Assembly (NCBI RefSeq): GCF_003732275.1
Contig: NZ_MOBM01000038.1
Span: 558,001-622,000 of the forward strand
DNA: 64,000 nucleotides
Reading direction: 5' to 3'
DNA from: Pseudomonas frederiksbergensis
GTDB taxonomy: Bacteria > Pseudomonadota > Gammaproteobacteria > Pseudomonadales > Pseudomonadaceae
The notes below the pieces were generated by a model that was not told where the DNA came from, ran no database searches, and saw only the letters and a list, made by a program, of their open reading frames with translations. The position numbers and the translations under genes are program-made. Shown here in pieces: positions 7,606 to 16,717 of the stretch. Each line of letters opens with the position of its first letter. Position 1 is the first letter of the stretch.

Positions 7606-9108
7606 TCAGCGTTTGACCGACAGATCCGTCTGCGTCATGCGGCTACGGATGGTGAACACGCCATCCCCCGAGAGAATCGCGCTGCGCGCAAACAGGCGCC
7701 CACTCTCCCAGTTCGAAAGCCCCAGTTCCGGCTTGTTCAGCGCGTACTGCCCGTCGACCCAGCGGGTAATCCCGTTGCCGACAAAAGGCGCGTTGACCGC
7801 GTTGTAGAAACGCTCCTGCGCCGGGGCATCTTCACTGATCAGCGACACGGTGAATTGCGGGCTGTAGCGGTTGAACAAAGCGATGGCCTGGTCCAGGTCG
7901 TCGACGATCTTCAGGCTGACTTCCGGGGTTTCTTCCCATTCCCACTCGCGGCCCAATTGATCCTCGGGCAGCGGTTCGGCCAACGCTTCGGTCTGATAGC
8001 CTTCGGCGCGGTACACCTCGACGCTCGCGGTTTGCCAATCAGTTGGCAAATGCTGCTCGCTACCCTCGACGATATGCAACTTGCAGCCCTGGCCCCGAGC
8101 GGTGCCGGCCTGTTGCAGGGCGTCGAGAAACAGCGGCACCAGCTCGGCGGCGCGGTCGCGGTGGATCAGGCAAACGTTCAGGGTGTTGCAGACTTTGCGG
8201 TCCAGCGAGTTGCGCACCACAGCGGCAAAGCGCTGGGCATCGGCGTCCTTGTCGGCGATCAGCCACGCGCCACCGGTGCCGTGCAGGCTGACCGCGGTGC
8301 CGGCCTGTTGCGCGATGCTGCCCAACTGACTGACCGCACGCCCCGACCCGCGGGCCACAGCTAGCGACAAGCGCCTATCGGCGAACATCGCCCAACCGGC
8401 GGCGTGATTGACGCTTTCCACCAGCGAAACTGCTCCGGTCGGCAATCCGGCATCAGCCAATGCAGGATTCAATGCATGGGTGACGATGGCCTGGGCGGTG
8501 CCCAGCGCATCGCTGCCAATGCGCAGCACCGCGGTGTTACCGGTGCGCAATACCCCGGCGGCGTCGGCAAAGACATTTGGCCGGCCTTCGAACACGAACG
8601 CGACGATGCCCAGCGGCGACACCACTTGCTCGACTTTCCAGCCGTCATGCTCGACACAACTCACGACCTTGCCACGGGTGGCCGGTGCATCGCGCCAGGC
8701 GCGCAGGCCGGCGATCATGTCGCCGCGCATGCGTTCATCGGCGAGCAACCGCGTGGTGGAGCGCCCGCGCGCCTTGGCCCGCTCGATGTCGGCCAGGTTG
8801 GCAGCCGCAATCAAGGCCCAGCATTCCGGGGTTTCCAGACGTTGAGCAAAGTGATCGAAGAACTCGCTGATGGCGTGATCCGAGACACCGGACATCGCAG
8901 CAAAAGCCGCTTCTGCGCGCTCGATGGCGACCGCCGCCGCTTGCTGGTCCGCTACCGGGATCAGCAACAATTCGCCGCTGACCTGCTCCACCAGCAGATG
9001 GTCGCCGGGCTGAAAGCGCGCCGCCAGTTCGGGGCTGACGACAGTGACACGATTACCGGCAAAAGGGATTGGCGTGCCAGCGACTAGACGTTCGAGCGCA
9101 AGAGACAT
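7606..9108 (-). CDS. ProA-like aldehyde dehydrogenase family protein
   Basis: NAD(P)-dependent aldehyde dehydrogenase fold, closest in pattern to gamma-glutamyl phosphate reductase (ProA). The cofactor region reads SPLGIVAFVFEGRPNVFADA and GNTAVLRIGSDAL; the catalytic Cys lies in NSLDRKVCNTLNVCLIHRD, the position of the ProA VCNAMET motif. At 500 residues it is about 80 longer than ProA, mostly at the N-terminus (first 70 residues, Val/Leu-rich, no known domain). No proB neighbour exists, so it is probably a paralogue with another substrate rather than the proline enzyme. The ATG at 9108 was chosen by frame; no strong binding site is seen. Confidence 0.75.
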   Translation of the reverse strand: MSLALERLVAGTPIPFAGNRVTVVSPELAARFQPGDHLLVEQVSGELLLIPVADQQAAAVAIERAEAAFAAMSGVSDHAISEFFDHFAQRLETPECWALIAAANLADIERAKARGRSTTRLLADERMRGDMIAGLRAWRDAPATRGKVVSCVEHDGWKVEQVVSPLGIVAFVFEGRPNVFADAAGVLRTGNTAVLRIGSDALGTAQAIVTHALNPALADAGLPTGAVSLVESVNHAAGWAMFADRRLSLAVARGSGRAVSQLGSIAQQAGTAVSLHGTGGAWLIADKDADAQRFAAVVRNSLDRKVCNTLNVCLIHRDRAAELVPLFLDALQQAGTARGQGCKLHIVEGSEQHLPTDWQTASVEVYRAEGYQTEALAEPLPEDQLGREWEWEETPEVSLKIVDDLDQAIALFNRYSPQFTVSLISEDAPAQERFYNAVNAPFVGNGITRWVDGQYALNKPELGLSNWESGRLFARSAILSGDGVFTIRSRMTQTDLSVKR

Positions 9109-9191
9109 GAAACGGTTTCACCATGCAGGAGAGCGGCCAGAAAATGTATAGGAAAATCCGTGGAGCGTCATTCCCTGGGGCGTGGTGGCGG

Positions 9192-10310
9192 TTACTTTTT
9201 CGCAAGTCGAAATACATCTTGCTCCAGGCGATTGCTCCCCTGTTTGCGCCACCCGGCATTCGCGTCATAGACCACCAGCAGCAAGGGCTCTTCTACGCCC
9301 GCGGTGCTGACAAAGGTCAGTCCTTCGGCATGATCGCAGCCTTTATCCTCTCCTTGTCCGTAAGGAACCTCCAGGACCGGCGTCAATTGTTCGCTGAAGA
9401 CAAAACTTTCGTCTGTTGGCCTGGCGCCGTCGTGCCATCGAAATAAGCTGACAGGCCCGTCGAGGTTCATCGTCGGCCCGGCCAGGATCAACATGTCGTC
9501 ACCATCGATGCATAAGTCCCTGACGCCGAGTCCATCCAGCTGGAGAAAATGCTTTCGATATTTGCGCCCCTTGGGCCCGATTTTTTTCAGCGTCAGTGTG
9601 TGAGCAGCATCTGGATGGTCTTCGGGTTCGACCTCCAGAACAATGGTCCAGCCCCGCAACACCGGCCCTCGCAACCCGATAAAAACACGCTTGCCGTTGA
9701 TCTCGAGGCCTTCGGTATCGAACCCGTTGTCCTTGCCGGGAATGTGCAGAAATGCCCCCACATGCTCGTCGTCCTTGAGCTCATCGAGCAATTCGTTACC
9801 CAGTTGATTGCCGGCCAATTGGGCGGCAACTCGATCATCGCCGGCGGTACTCTTCACCAAAGTGAACGTCCCGTTTTCTTCGACCACCGGAATCCGGGCC
9901 AGGAGAAAACGATTGCCATCGCTGCTGACGGTTGCCAGACGCTCGGCGTTTTTCTTCAGGGACTTGCTGTTGTCGGGTTGTTTCCGTTTCAGGCTGTGAG
10001 ACCCCACAACCCAGAGATACCCCGTGTCGCGGTCGTAGCTCATGCCTTCCAGGTCTGCTTCAACGAATTCTTTGCCAATCGTCGGGATGACCGGCAGGGC
10101 TAACAGGGACGCCAACGAGAACTGTTTGTGCTGGTCAAACAGAAATTCGCCCGCACCGGCAGGCTCACGCAGGGTGAGGCGCTCCAGGCTCAAGGATTCA
10201 TCATTGGCGACCCACAGGGTATTGCCTATCTGGACCACGGCAGACAACCCTTTGCGCAAATGAGCGCCCGGGTCATTGAAGACTAGAAGCGCGGAACCGA
10301 ATTTCACCAT
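9192..10310 (-). CDS. DUF3616-type beta-propeller-like protein
   Basis: A 372-residue protein whose sequence (AVVQIGNTLWVANDESLSLE, VEADLEGMSYDRDTGYLWVV, FDTEGLEINGKRVFIGLRGP, KGCDHAEGLTFV) shows the repeated beta-strand blades typical of DUF3616 proteins. Each blade centres on a D/E-G-L/M motif, as in esterase-like phytases. There is no signal peptide, so it is likely cytoplasmic. Activity is unknown. It ends just upstream of the ProA-like gene on the same strand and may be cotranscribed with it. Confidence 0.75.
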   Translation of the reverse strand: MVKFGSALLVFNDPGAHLRKGLSAVVQIGNTLWVANDESLSLERLTLREPAGAGEFLFDQHKQFSLASLLALPVIPTIGKEFVEADLEGMSYDRDTGYLWVVGSHSLKRKQPDNSKSLKKNAERLATVSSDGNRFLLARIPVVEENGTFTLVKSTAGDDRVAAQLAGNQLGNELLDELKDDEHVGAFLHIPGKDNGFDTEGLEINGKRVFIGLRGPVLRGWTIVLEVEPEDHPDAAHTLTLKKIGPKGRKYRKHFLQLDGLGVRDLCIDGDDMLILAGPTMNLDGPVSLFRWHDGARPTDESFVFSEQLTPVLEVPYGQGEDKGCDHAEGLTFVSTAGVEEPLLLVVYDANAGWRKQGSNRLEQDVFRLAKK

Positions 10311-10398
10311 GAAGTCACCCGCTCCTTCACCCGTTCGGGTGAGTCAAAGAATGCCTGCTTCACGGTAGCGGTCATCGGGCGCTAGTCAAGACTGGTCA

Positions 10399-11307
10399 TC
10401 AGAACACCGACCAGCCAATCCGCTGACTCAACAATTCCAGCGCGGCCATGCCAGCGAGGGAGTTGCCGGCAGCGTTCAATTCCGGAGACCAGACGCACAC
10501 CGTGAATTGCCCCGGCACTACTGCGACAATCCCGCCACCCACACCGCTCTTGCCTGGCAGGCCGACGCGATAGGCAAAGTTGCCCGCTTCGTCGTACAAC
10601 CCGCTGGTGGCCATGATCGAGTTGACTTGCTGGGTCTGGCGGGCGCTGAGGATCTGGGCGCCGCTGTGTTTGCAGAAACCGTCGTTGGCCAGAAAGCAGA
10701 ACGTGCGGGCCAGATCCACGCAACTCATGCGCAGCGCGCAATGGCTGAAGTAGCTGCGCAGCACGGCTTCGACGTCGTTATGAAAGTTGCCGAACGACTG
10801 CATCAGATAAGCCATGGCCGCGTTGCGCGCGCGGTGCTGATATTCCGACTCGGCGACTTTGCCGTCCACCATGACATTCGGGTTACCAGACAAACGCCGG
10901 ACAAAATCGCGCATCGACAACGCCGGCGCGGCAAAACGTGACTGGTTGATGTCGCAGATCACCAGCGCACCGGCGTTGATGAAAGGATTGCGCGGGCGCC
11001 CGCGCTCGAATTCAAGCTGCACCAGCGAGTTGAACGGCTGACCGGAAGGCTCGTGGCCAAGGCGCTCCCAAATCGCTTCGCCGGAATGGTCGATGGCCTG
11101 CACCAGGCTGAATACCTTGGAGATACTCTGCACCGAGAACGGCGTGTCGGCGTCTCCGGCACAAAACAACTCGCCGTCATTGCCATACACGGCAATGCCC
11201 AACTGATTGGACGGCACGGTGCCGAGGGCGGGAATGTAGTCAGCCACTTTGCCCTGACCGATCAACGGTCGGACTGCGTCAAGGATCTCGTTCAACAGCG
11301 CTTGCAT
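10399..11307 (-). CDS. glsA: Glutaminase
   Basis: Hydrolyses glutamine to glutamate and ammonia. The 302 residues match the serine-dependent beta-lactamase-like glutaminase family. It contains PFSVQSISKVFSLVQAI with the catalytic Ser-x-x-Lys, NPFINAGAL, and GLPGKSGVGGGIVAVVPG near the C-terminus. The ATG at 11307 gives the family start MQALLNEILDAVRPLIGQGK; the frame stays open upstream for 77 more codons of unlikely sequence. It is divergent from the following membrane protein gene. Confidence 0.95.
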   Translation of the reverse strand: MQALLNEILDAVRPLIGQGKVADYIPALGTVPSNQLGIAVYGNDGELFCAGDADTPFSVQSISKVFSLVQAIDHSGEAIWERLGHEPSGQPFNSLVQLEFERGRPRNPFINAGALVICDINQSRFAAPALSMRDFVRRLSGNPNVMVDGKVAESEYQHRARNAAMAYLMQSFGNFHNDVEAVLRSYFSHCALRMSCVDLARTFCFLANDGFCKHSGAQILSARQTQQVNSIMATSGLYDEAGNFAYRVGLPGKSGVGGGIVAVVPGQFTVCVWSPELNAAGNSLAGMAALELLSQRIGWSVF

Positions 11308-11536
11308 GCCGGGTTCCGAAGTCTCGCCCCATAGGATTGCGGGGACACTGTCGCTAGACGCTGCTGGTCGGTGCTGAATCACAGTTTTGTATGGGAATGT
11401 ATCTGTCGCGGCCCCGGATACATGAACTTGCACCGGGCGACCTTTCGGACATACCCCCCACACACCGGGTTGAAAAACTCCTGCTGTCCGCTGACCACCG
11501 GCAAAACCAGGTCGGCCCTTGCTCAGGAGTGTTGTC

Positions 11537-12166
11537 ATGCTGACCCAAGTTCCCCGTTACCACGGCTGGTCGCTGTTTGGCCTGCTGTCCTTGCTGGTGC
11601 TGTTGATGACCGGCCTGATTCTGTTGCTGAACCCGGACCTGGTGGAAGCCACCCGCAGCGCCATTCGCGCCACGGCACGCACTTCGTTTGCACTGTTTCT
11701 CGCTGCGTTTACTGCGTCCGCTTTGGCCGTGCTGGTGCCCTCGCCTTTCACCCGATCGTTGGTGCGCGAGCGACGCTTCATCGGCCTGGCCTTTGCATTT
11801 TCCCATCTGGTCCACGCCGTCCTGATCTACAGCTACGGCCAACTGAATCCCGAGTTCTGGCCCAGCCGCACCACGGTCGGCAACATTCCGGGCTCGGTTG
11901 GTTATCTGTTCATCCTGTTGATGGCGCTGACCTCGTTCAAAACCACGGCGCGGCTGATCGGCCCCAAACCCTGGAAAGCCCTGCACCTCAGCGGCATGTG
12001 GGTACTCGCAGCGGTGTTCACCTATTCCAACTTCAAACGCATCCCCATGAGTGCCTGGTACGTCCTGCCGTTCGGTTTGATGTTTTCGGCGATCGTCATT
12101 CGGCTGCTGGGCAAGATTGCGTTGAAGTACAAACGGTCGGCCAGGAGTGCGCTATTGGCCGAGTGA
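11537..12166 (+). CDS. Ferric-reductase-like integral membrane protein
   Basis: A 209-residue membrane protein with about six hydrophobic segments (for example WSLFGLLSLLVLLMTGLILL and ALFLAAFTASALAVLVPSPF) and helix-borne His (FSHLVHAVLIYSYG, WKALHLSGMW). This fits a YedZ/MsrQ-like ferric reductase transmembrane domain, where such His bind haem b. No FAD/NAD domain is attached and no msrP is adjacent, so its electron partner is unknown. ATG at 11537 has CAGGAGT 6 bases ahead. Confidence 0.7.
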   Translation: MLTQVPRYHGWSLFGLLSLLVLLMTGLILLLNPDLVEATRSAIRATARTSFALFLAAFTASALAVLVPSPFTRSLVRERRFIGLAFAFSHLVHAVLIYSYGQLNPEFWPSRTTVGNIPGSVGYLFILLMALTSFKTTARLIGPKPWKALHLSGMWVLAAVFTYSNFKRIPMSAWYVLPFGLMFSAIVIRLLGKIALKYKRSARSALLAE

Positions 12167-12190
12167 AATCCCTGGAACACCACAATCCCC

Positions 12191-12280
12191 TGTGGGAGCG
12201 AGCCTGCTCGCGAAGAGGCCACAACAGTCGATATCAATGTTGACTGTCAGCCAGCTATCGCGAGCAGGCTCGCTCCCACA
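12191..12280. repeat. REP pair
   Basis: Inverted TGTGGGAGCGAGCCTGCTCG units in the gap between the ferric-reductase-like gene and the DoxX gene. Confidence 0.9.
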
Positions 12281-12303
12281 ATAAATCCCTGGAGCTCAAG
12301 CCC

Positions 12304-12819
12304 ATGAACACCTCTCTCTCGTCGGCCATCAAAGGCCTGCACCTGAACCTCGACCGCGCCGGCAGCTGGATCGCGCCCCTGACCTTGCGGGTGTTTCTGG
12401 CCTGGGAGTTTTTCGAGTCAGGCCTGGAAAAATGGAACGGCCAGAACTGGTTCGCCGACATCCAGAGCAGCTTCCCGTTTCCCTTCAACCACGTGCCGGC
12501 CACGCTGAACTGGGAACTGTCGATGTGGGCCGAACTGATCTGCGCCCTCGCCTTGCTGGTGGGTCTGGGAACGCGGGTTTCGGCGGTTATTCTGACCGTG
12601 GTCACGATCGTTGCGACCGCTGCCGTTCACTGGCCGGCCGATTGGTCTACATTGAGTGAACTTGCCCAGGGTTATGCCATCAGCAATAAAGGCCATGGCA
12701 ACTTCAAACTGCCGCTGATCTACCTCGCAGCCCTCATGCCGTTGTTGCTCTCGGGGGCCGGCAAACTCAGCGTGGACGCGCTGTTGGCTCGATACTTCTG
12801 GCGGCGCAGTCTCCGCTGA
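12304..12819 (+). CDS. DoxX-family membrane protein
   Basis: A 171-residue protein with four predicted membrane helices, including PLTLRVFLAWEFFESGLEKW (the conserved N-terminal DoxX signature), WAELICALALLVGLGTRVSA, TVVTIVATAAVHW and LIYLAALMPLLLSGAGKLSV. DoxX proteins act in redox balance in the inner membrane, but no general function is known. A TGGAGC site precedes the ATG at 12304. It is followed on the same strand by a dienelactone hydrolase after 47 bases, suggesting cotranscription. Confidence 0.85.
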   Translation: MNTSLSSAIKGLHLNLDRAGSWIAPLTLRVFLAWEFFESGLEKWNGQNWFADIQSSFPFPFNHVPATLNWELSMWAELICALALLVGLGTRVSAVILTVVTIVATAAVHWPADWSTLSELAQGYAISNKGHGNFKLPLIYLAALMPLLLSGAGKLSVDALLARYFWRRSLR

Positions 12820-12866
12820 TACGCCAGCGTCTCGATAACCCACCCAACTTATGTAAAGGAGCCATC

Positions 12867-13565
12867 ATGAGCGTGACCACCCAATGGATCGAGATCACCA
12901 GCGCCGAAGGCACATTCGGCGCTTACCTGGCCATTCCCCACACCCTTAAAGGTCCGGGGATTGTGCTGATTCAGGAAATCTTCGGCGTCAACGAGCACAT
13001 CCGCTCGGTCGCCGAGCAATACGCCGCCGACGGCTACCTGGTCATCGCGCCGGATCTGTTCTGGCGCAACGGCCACCGTATCGAACTGGGTTACGACGAA
13101 GCCGGCTGGAAACGCGCCGTCGAGCTGATGAACGCCACCGACACCACCAAGGCCCAGGCCGACATCAAACTGGCCATCGACGCCCTGAAAGCGCAGCCGG
13201 GGCTGGACGGCAGAATCGCGTCGATCGGTTTCTGCTTCGGCGGCATGCTGTCGTACAACACCGCGGCCAACGGTTTCGTCGACGTGGCGATCGCCTACTA
13301 CGGCGGCGGCATTCAGAACCAACTGGATCGGGCCGGTGAAATCAAGGTGCCGATGCTGATGCACTTCGGTGAACAGGACAGCCACATCCCCATCGACGCC
13401 GTGAAGCAAATCGCCGAGCGTTTCGAGTTCAATGACGACGTCGATATCGAGGTTTATCCGGGAGCCGAACATGGCTTCAACTGCTCACACCGTGACAGCT
13501 ACAACCAGCGGGCGGCGGTCGAGGCACATGGCAATACGTTGCTCTTTTTGAGTCAGAACCTTTAA
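12867..13565 (+). CDS. Dienelactone hydrolase family protein
   Basis: Alpha/beta hydrolase of 232 residues. The nucleophile is Cys in ASIGFCFGGMLSYN, as in dienelactone hydrolase; the acid is in HFGEQDSHIP and the His in GAEHGFNC. The upstream IQEIFGVNEHIRSVAEQYA motif is also family-typical. Dienelactone hydrolases open muconolactone-type rings in aromatic degradation, but no ortho-pathway genes are nearby, so the substrate is uncertain. AAGGAG lies 6 bases before the ATG. Confidence 0.9.
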   Translation: MSVTTQWIEITSAEGTFGAYLAIPHTLKGPGIVLIQEIFGVNEHIRSVAEQYAADGYLVIAPDLFWRNGHRIELGYDEAGWKRAVELMNATDTTKAQADIKLAIDALKAQPGLDGRIASIGFCFGGMLSYNTAANGFVDVAIAYYGGGIQNQLDRAGEIKVPMLMHFGEQDSHIPIDAVKQIAERFEFNDDVDIEVYPGAEHGFNCSHRDSYNQRAAVEAHGNTLLFLSQNL

Positions 13566-13626
13566 GGCCTGATCGCTGGGGTTGGCGACATAAACAATCG
13601 GTGAGCATTCAATCCCGGAAACCAGC

Positions 13627-14814
13627 ATGGACAACCTCTCAAAACCCAGATCGGCCTCACTGCGCATTCCCTCCACGGTCTGGGCCCTGGGTTTTGTCAG
13701 CCTGTTCATGGACCTGTCTTCAGAACTGGTACACAGCCTGCTGCCGGTGTTTCTGGTCACAACCCTGGGCGCCAGCGCGTTGACCGTTGGGGTGATCGAG
13801 GGCATCGCCGAGGCGACTGCGATGCTGACCAAGATCTTCTCCGGCGCCATCAGCGACTTCATCGGCCGGCGCAAAGGCCTGCTGTTGATGGGCTACGGTC
13901 TGGCCGCCTTGACGAAGCCGCTCTTTCCCCTCGCGCACTCGGTGGATGTGGTGTTCACCGCGCGTTTTCTGGATCGCATCGGCAAAGGTATTCGTGGCGC
14001 GCCGCGAGATGCGCTGGTTGCCGATATCGCGCCCGCCGAAATCCGTGGCGCCTGCTTCGGCTTGCGCCAGTCGATGGACACCGTGGGCGCCATTCTGGGT
14101 CCGATTCTGGCCATCGTGCTGATGCTTTGGCTCGGGCAGATCCATCTGGTGTTGTGGTTCGCGGTGATCCCGGCGGTGATATCGGTGGCGCTGATTGTCG
14201 GCGGGGTAAAAGAACCGACCGCTGCCGCTGGCGAACACACCTTTCGCTCACCTATCCACTGGAAGGTTCTGCGGGATTTTTCCCGTGGTTACTGGTGGGT
14301 GGTGGTCGTCGGCGGCCTCTTCACGTTGGCCCGTTTCAGCGAAGCCTTTCTGGTATTGAAGGCGCAACAAACAGGCCTGACGGCAACCTGGGTGCCGATG
14401 GTGATGGTGGTCATGTCGCTGCTCTATGCCGTGTCCGCCTACCCTGCCGGCTGGTTGTCCGACCGGATCAGCCGCACCAAAATACTGTGTATCGGCATAG
14501 TCCTGTTGATCCTGGCAGACCTGTTATTGGCACAAGCGGATTCGATCATGACCATGCTGGCGGGCGTGGCCCTGTGGGGCCTGCACATGGGCTTCAGCCA
14601 AGGAATTCTCGCAACGCTGATCGCCGACACCGCGCCCGAACATCTCAGGGGCACGGCATTCGGTCTGTTCAATCTGAGCAGCGGCGTGTGCCTGTTGATC
14701 GCCAGTGTGCTCGCCGGCGCGCTGTGGGAGACCTCAGGCTCGGCCAGCACCTTCATCGTCGGGGCGGTGCTGGCGGCGGCGGCGCTGCTGTTGCTACTGT
14801 TTCGAAAGCCTTAG
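13627..14814 (+). CDS. Major facilitator superfamily transporter
   Basis: A 395-residue protein with 12 hydrophobic segments in two halves. After helix 2 the MFS signature appears as GAISDFIGRRKGLLLMG, and DRIGKGIRGAPRDALVADI marks loop 4-5, a form seen in a branch of drug or phosphonate-like exporters. Substrate unknown. It follows the dienelactone hydrolase by 61 bases on the same strand. Confidence 0.85.
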   Translation: MDNLSKPRSASLRIPSTVWALGFVSLFMDLSSELVHSLLPVFLVTTLGASALTVGVIEGIAEATAMLTKIFSGAISDFIGRRKGLLLMGYGLAALTKPLFPLAHSVDVVFTARFLDRIGKGIRGAPRDALVADIAPAEIRGACFGLRQSMDTVGAILGPILAIVLMLWLGQIHLVLWFAVIPAVISVALIVGGVKEPTAAAGEHTFRSPIHWKVLRDFSRGYWWVVVVGGLFTLARFSEAFLVLKAQQTGLTATWVPMVMVVMSLLYAVSAYPAGWLSDRISRTKILCIGIVLLILADLLLAQADSIMTMLAGVALWGLHMGFSQGILATLIADTAPEHLRGTAFGLFNLSSGVCLLIASVLAGALWETSGSASTFIVGAVLAAAALLLLLFRKP

Positions 14815-14918
14815 CCCACCGCAACTGCGAACACGATCGCCTGAACTATCCATTGGCGACTGCCAGGATTGAGCCAACCAACATGAGCGCCAAACCTGTT
14901 AATAGTGCGGTCAGCCGT

Positions 14919-15317
14919 TCACACTGACGTGTTAAGCGCCACCGCTGCGCGGATCAGCGCCTTCAACGCTTGCTCATCAATTCTCTCGCCCTCATGAATA
15001 TCGATGGCACGTCGGGTGTTGCCGTCGAGGCTGGCGTTGAACAGACCTGAAGGATCCTCCAGCGAGGCACCCTTGGCGAAGGTCATCTTCACGGCATTCT
15101 TGTACGTCTCACCGGTGCAGATGATGCCGGCATGCGACCACACCGGAACCCCTCTCCACTTCAACTCCTCGACCACGTCGGGGTCTGCCTGCTTGATAAG
15201 CGCCCGAACCCGAGCGAGCGTCTCACCCCGCCAGTCACTCAGCGCCTGGATTTTCGCCTCAATCAGCTCAGAGGCAGAGCCTCCCTCCTCGTCTTCCTTT
15301 GTGTCGATCTTCTTCAT
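14919..15317 (-). CDS. DUF1801 (YdhG-like) protein
   Basis: A 132-residue protein with the DUF1801 core: VRALIKQADPDVVEELKWRG, PVWSHAGIICTGETYKNAVK and MTFAKGASLEDP. Members are small, iron-sulphur-frataxin-like folds without a proved role. TAGGAGT lies 11 bases before the ATG at 15317; an in-frame GTG 12 bases earlier overlaps that site and is less likely. Confidence 0.85.
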   Translation of the reverse strand: MKKIDTKEDEEGGSASELIEAKIQALSDWRGETLARVRALIKQADPDVVEELKWRGVPVWSHAGIICTGETYKNAVKMTFAKGASLEDPSGLFNASLDGNTRRAIDIHEGERIDEQALKALIRAAVALNTSV

Positions 15318-15358
15318 GATGGTTGTCACTCCTATGAGGGGTTATCAACGCCTTAGCT

Positions 15359-16639
15359 TCAAGCCAAAGCGCTGGCATCGGCTTCATGCTCGTCCGCGAA
15401 GGCCATGAGCACCTCCAGATCGAGCACATCCAGCTTGATCTGGGCGATAAAGGCCGAGAAGGCAAGATTGGCGGCGAGCCGACGCAGATCGGCGGCCCAG
15501 GCCGGGACATGAACCGGCCCCTGGAGCCAGCCGGACTCGAAGAGCGGAGCCAAACGAACGGTATCCCCCAGGCTGAGGCGCCCGGCAAACAGATGACCCA
15601 CCAGTTCTGGCCGGTTGTCGCGGATCGCGATACGCAGCAGGGTATGGACGCCGAGCAAACCGGTCAGGTAGGCGGCATCCTTGGTGAACGCCGAACCACC
15701 GCGCAGGTCGGCGCCGCGAAAAACCCGCTGTGTCGAGCGGAAGGACTCCTCTTGCGACTGGCCGGCCGCGAGAAAACCTTCGAATACCTGGATGAAATCG
15801 GCGCCATCCAGCGCCTGCTGGACTGCAAGCACGCGCAGGGCGAGGCGGCGCAGGCGGTTGATGTCCATGCTGCCGGTGAACAGCTCGGCCAGGGTGGCAA
15901 TGCCCTCCTGAGTCTGGGTGGTGCGTGGCGCCCCCAGACCCAGGCTTTTCAGGTTGGGTTGGAGCGCGCCGTTTTGTGCCGTGGCGACATGCACGAAAGC
16001 CTCATGCTGCAATAACTGGCTCTTGTCCAGCTCCGAAAACAGGGCGCTGGCACGCAGACGGATGCGGCTCGACCCGGCGATGGCCTTGGCGGCCAGAGTG
16101 GGATCAAGCACGACCGTGATCCGGCCCGGGCCGAAGAAGCCATCCAGTTCCGGCTGCATCCAGGCAGCGAAGGCCTCAGCCGGAATCTCCGCCGGGCTCG
16201 GTGGAATCCGGGCACCGCCCAGCAGGGCATCGGTGGTCTTGAGAAAGAATTGGGCCGCGTCCAGCATGCTCAGTTTCTGGCTCGGGTAATAGAAGTCCGG
16301 GCGCCGGTACAACGCTGACGAATACTGAGTGAAAGCAGGTGTGCCAATGGCACCCAGCATGCGCCCGGCCGTGGCATAACTGCGCGCCGTCATGGCGAGG
16401 TAGCGCCCGGCCGGATGCCCCTCATCGCAGCGGTCGGTAAAGGCTTCCAGGGCGGCGATGTCCGCGCTGTGCGCGCGCGGGCGCAGTTCGACCCTGGGCA
16501 GTTCTGCATGCCCGGCGCGCCAACGCGCCAGGAATACTTCCTCGACCCCATCCGGCCAGGCCAGGGCATCCAGTACGCGGATCTTGCGGGCCAAACCGGG
16601 CAAAGCGGCATCGAGTTCGGACAGGGCAGCGGCGCTCAC
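15359..16639 (-). CDS. QEGLA-type (DUF1704) putative metallo-hydrolase
   Basis: A 426-residue protein of the family annotated as flavohaemoglobin expression-modulating QEGLA motif protein. The motif here is QEGIA (TQTQEGIATLAELF), and an upstream LLQHEAFVHVAT supplies a HExxxH-like metal site, as in DUF1704 proteins and tyrosine carboxypeptidase-like enzymes. The start is a GTG at 16639 with a strong AAGGAGAG site. It ends 41 bases before the DUF1801 gene on the same strand. The cellular role is not established. Confidence 0.85.
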   Translation of the reverse strand: MSAAALSELDAALPGLARKIRVLDALAWPDGVEEVFLARWRAGHAELPRVELRPRAHSADIAALEAFTDRCDEGHPAGRYLAMTARSYATAGRMLGAIGTPAFTQYSSALYRRPDFYYPSQKLSMLDAAQFFLKTTDALLGGARIPPSPAEIPAEAFAAWMQPELDGFFGPGRITVVLDPTLAAKAIAGSSRIRLRASALFSELDKSQLLQHEAFVHVATAQNGALQPNLKSLGLGAPRTTQTQEGIATLAELFTGSMDINRLRRLALRVLAVQQALDGADFIQVFEGFLAAGQSQEESFRSTQRVFRGADLRGGSAFTKDAAYLTGLLGVHTLLRIAIRDNRPELVGHLFAGRLSLGDTVRLAPLFESGWLQGPVHVPAWAADLRRLAANLAFSAFIAQIKLDVLDLEVLMAFADEHEADASALA

Positions 16640-16717
16640 AGAACTCTCCTTGGGAGACGACGGTCAGTGCAAAAAGTCTAGTCGTTGTTGAAGCGTGGCG
16701 TTGCAACAGGTCGAGTC

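Noticed and set aside
7462..9087. Long plus-strand frames opposite the ProA-like gene
   Set aside because: They are antisense shadows; the minus-strand frame has clear dehydrogenase motifs.
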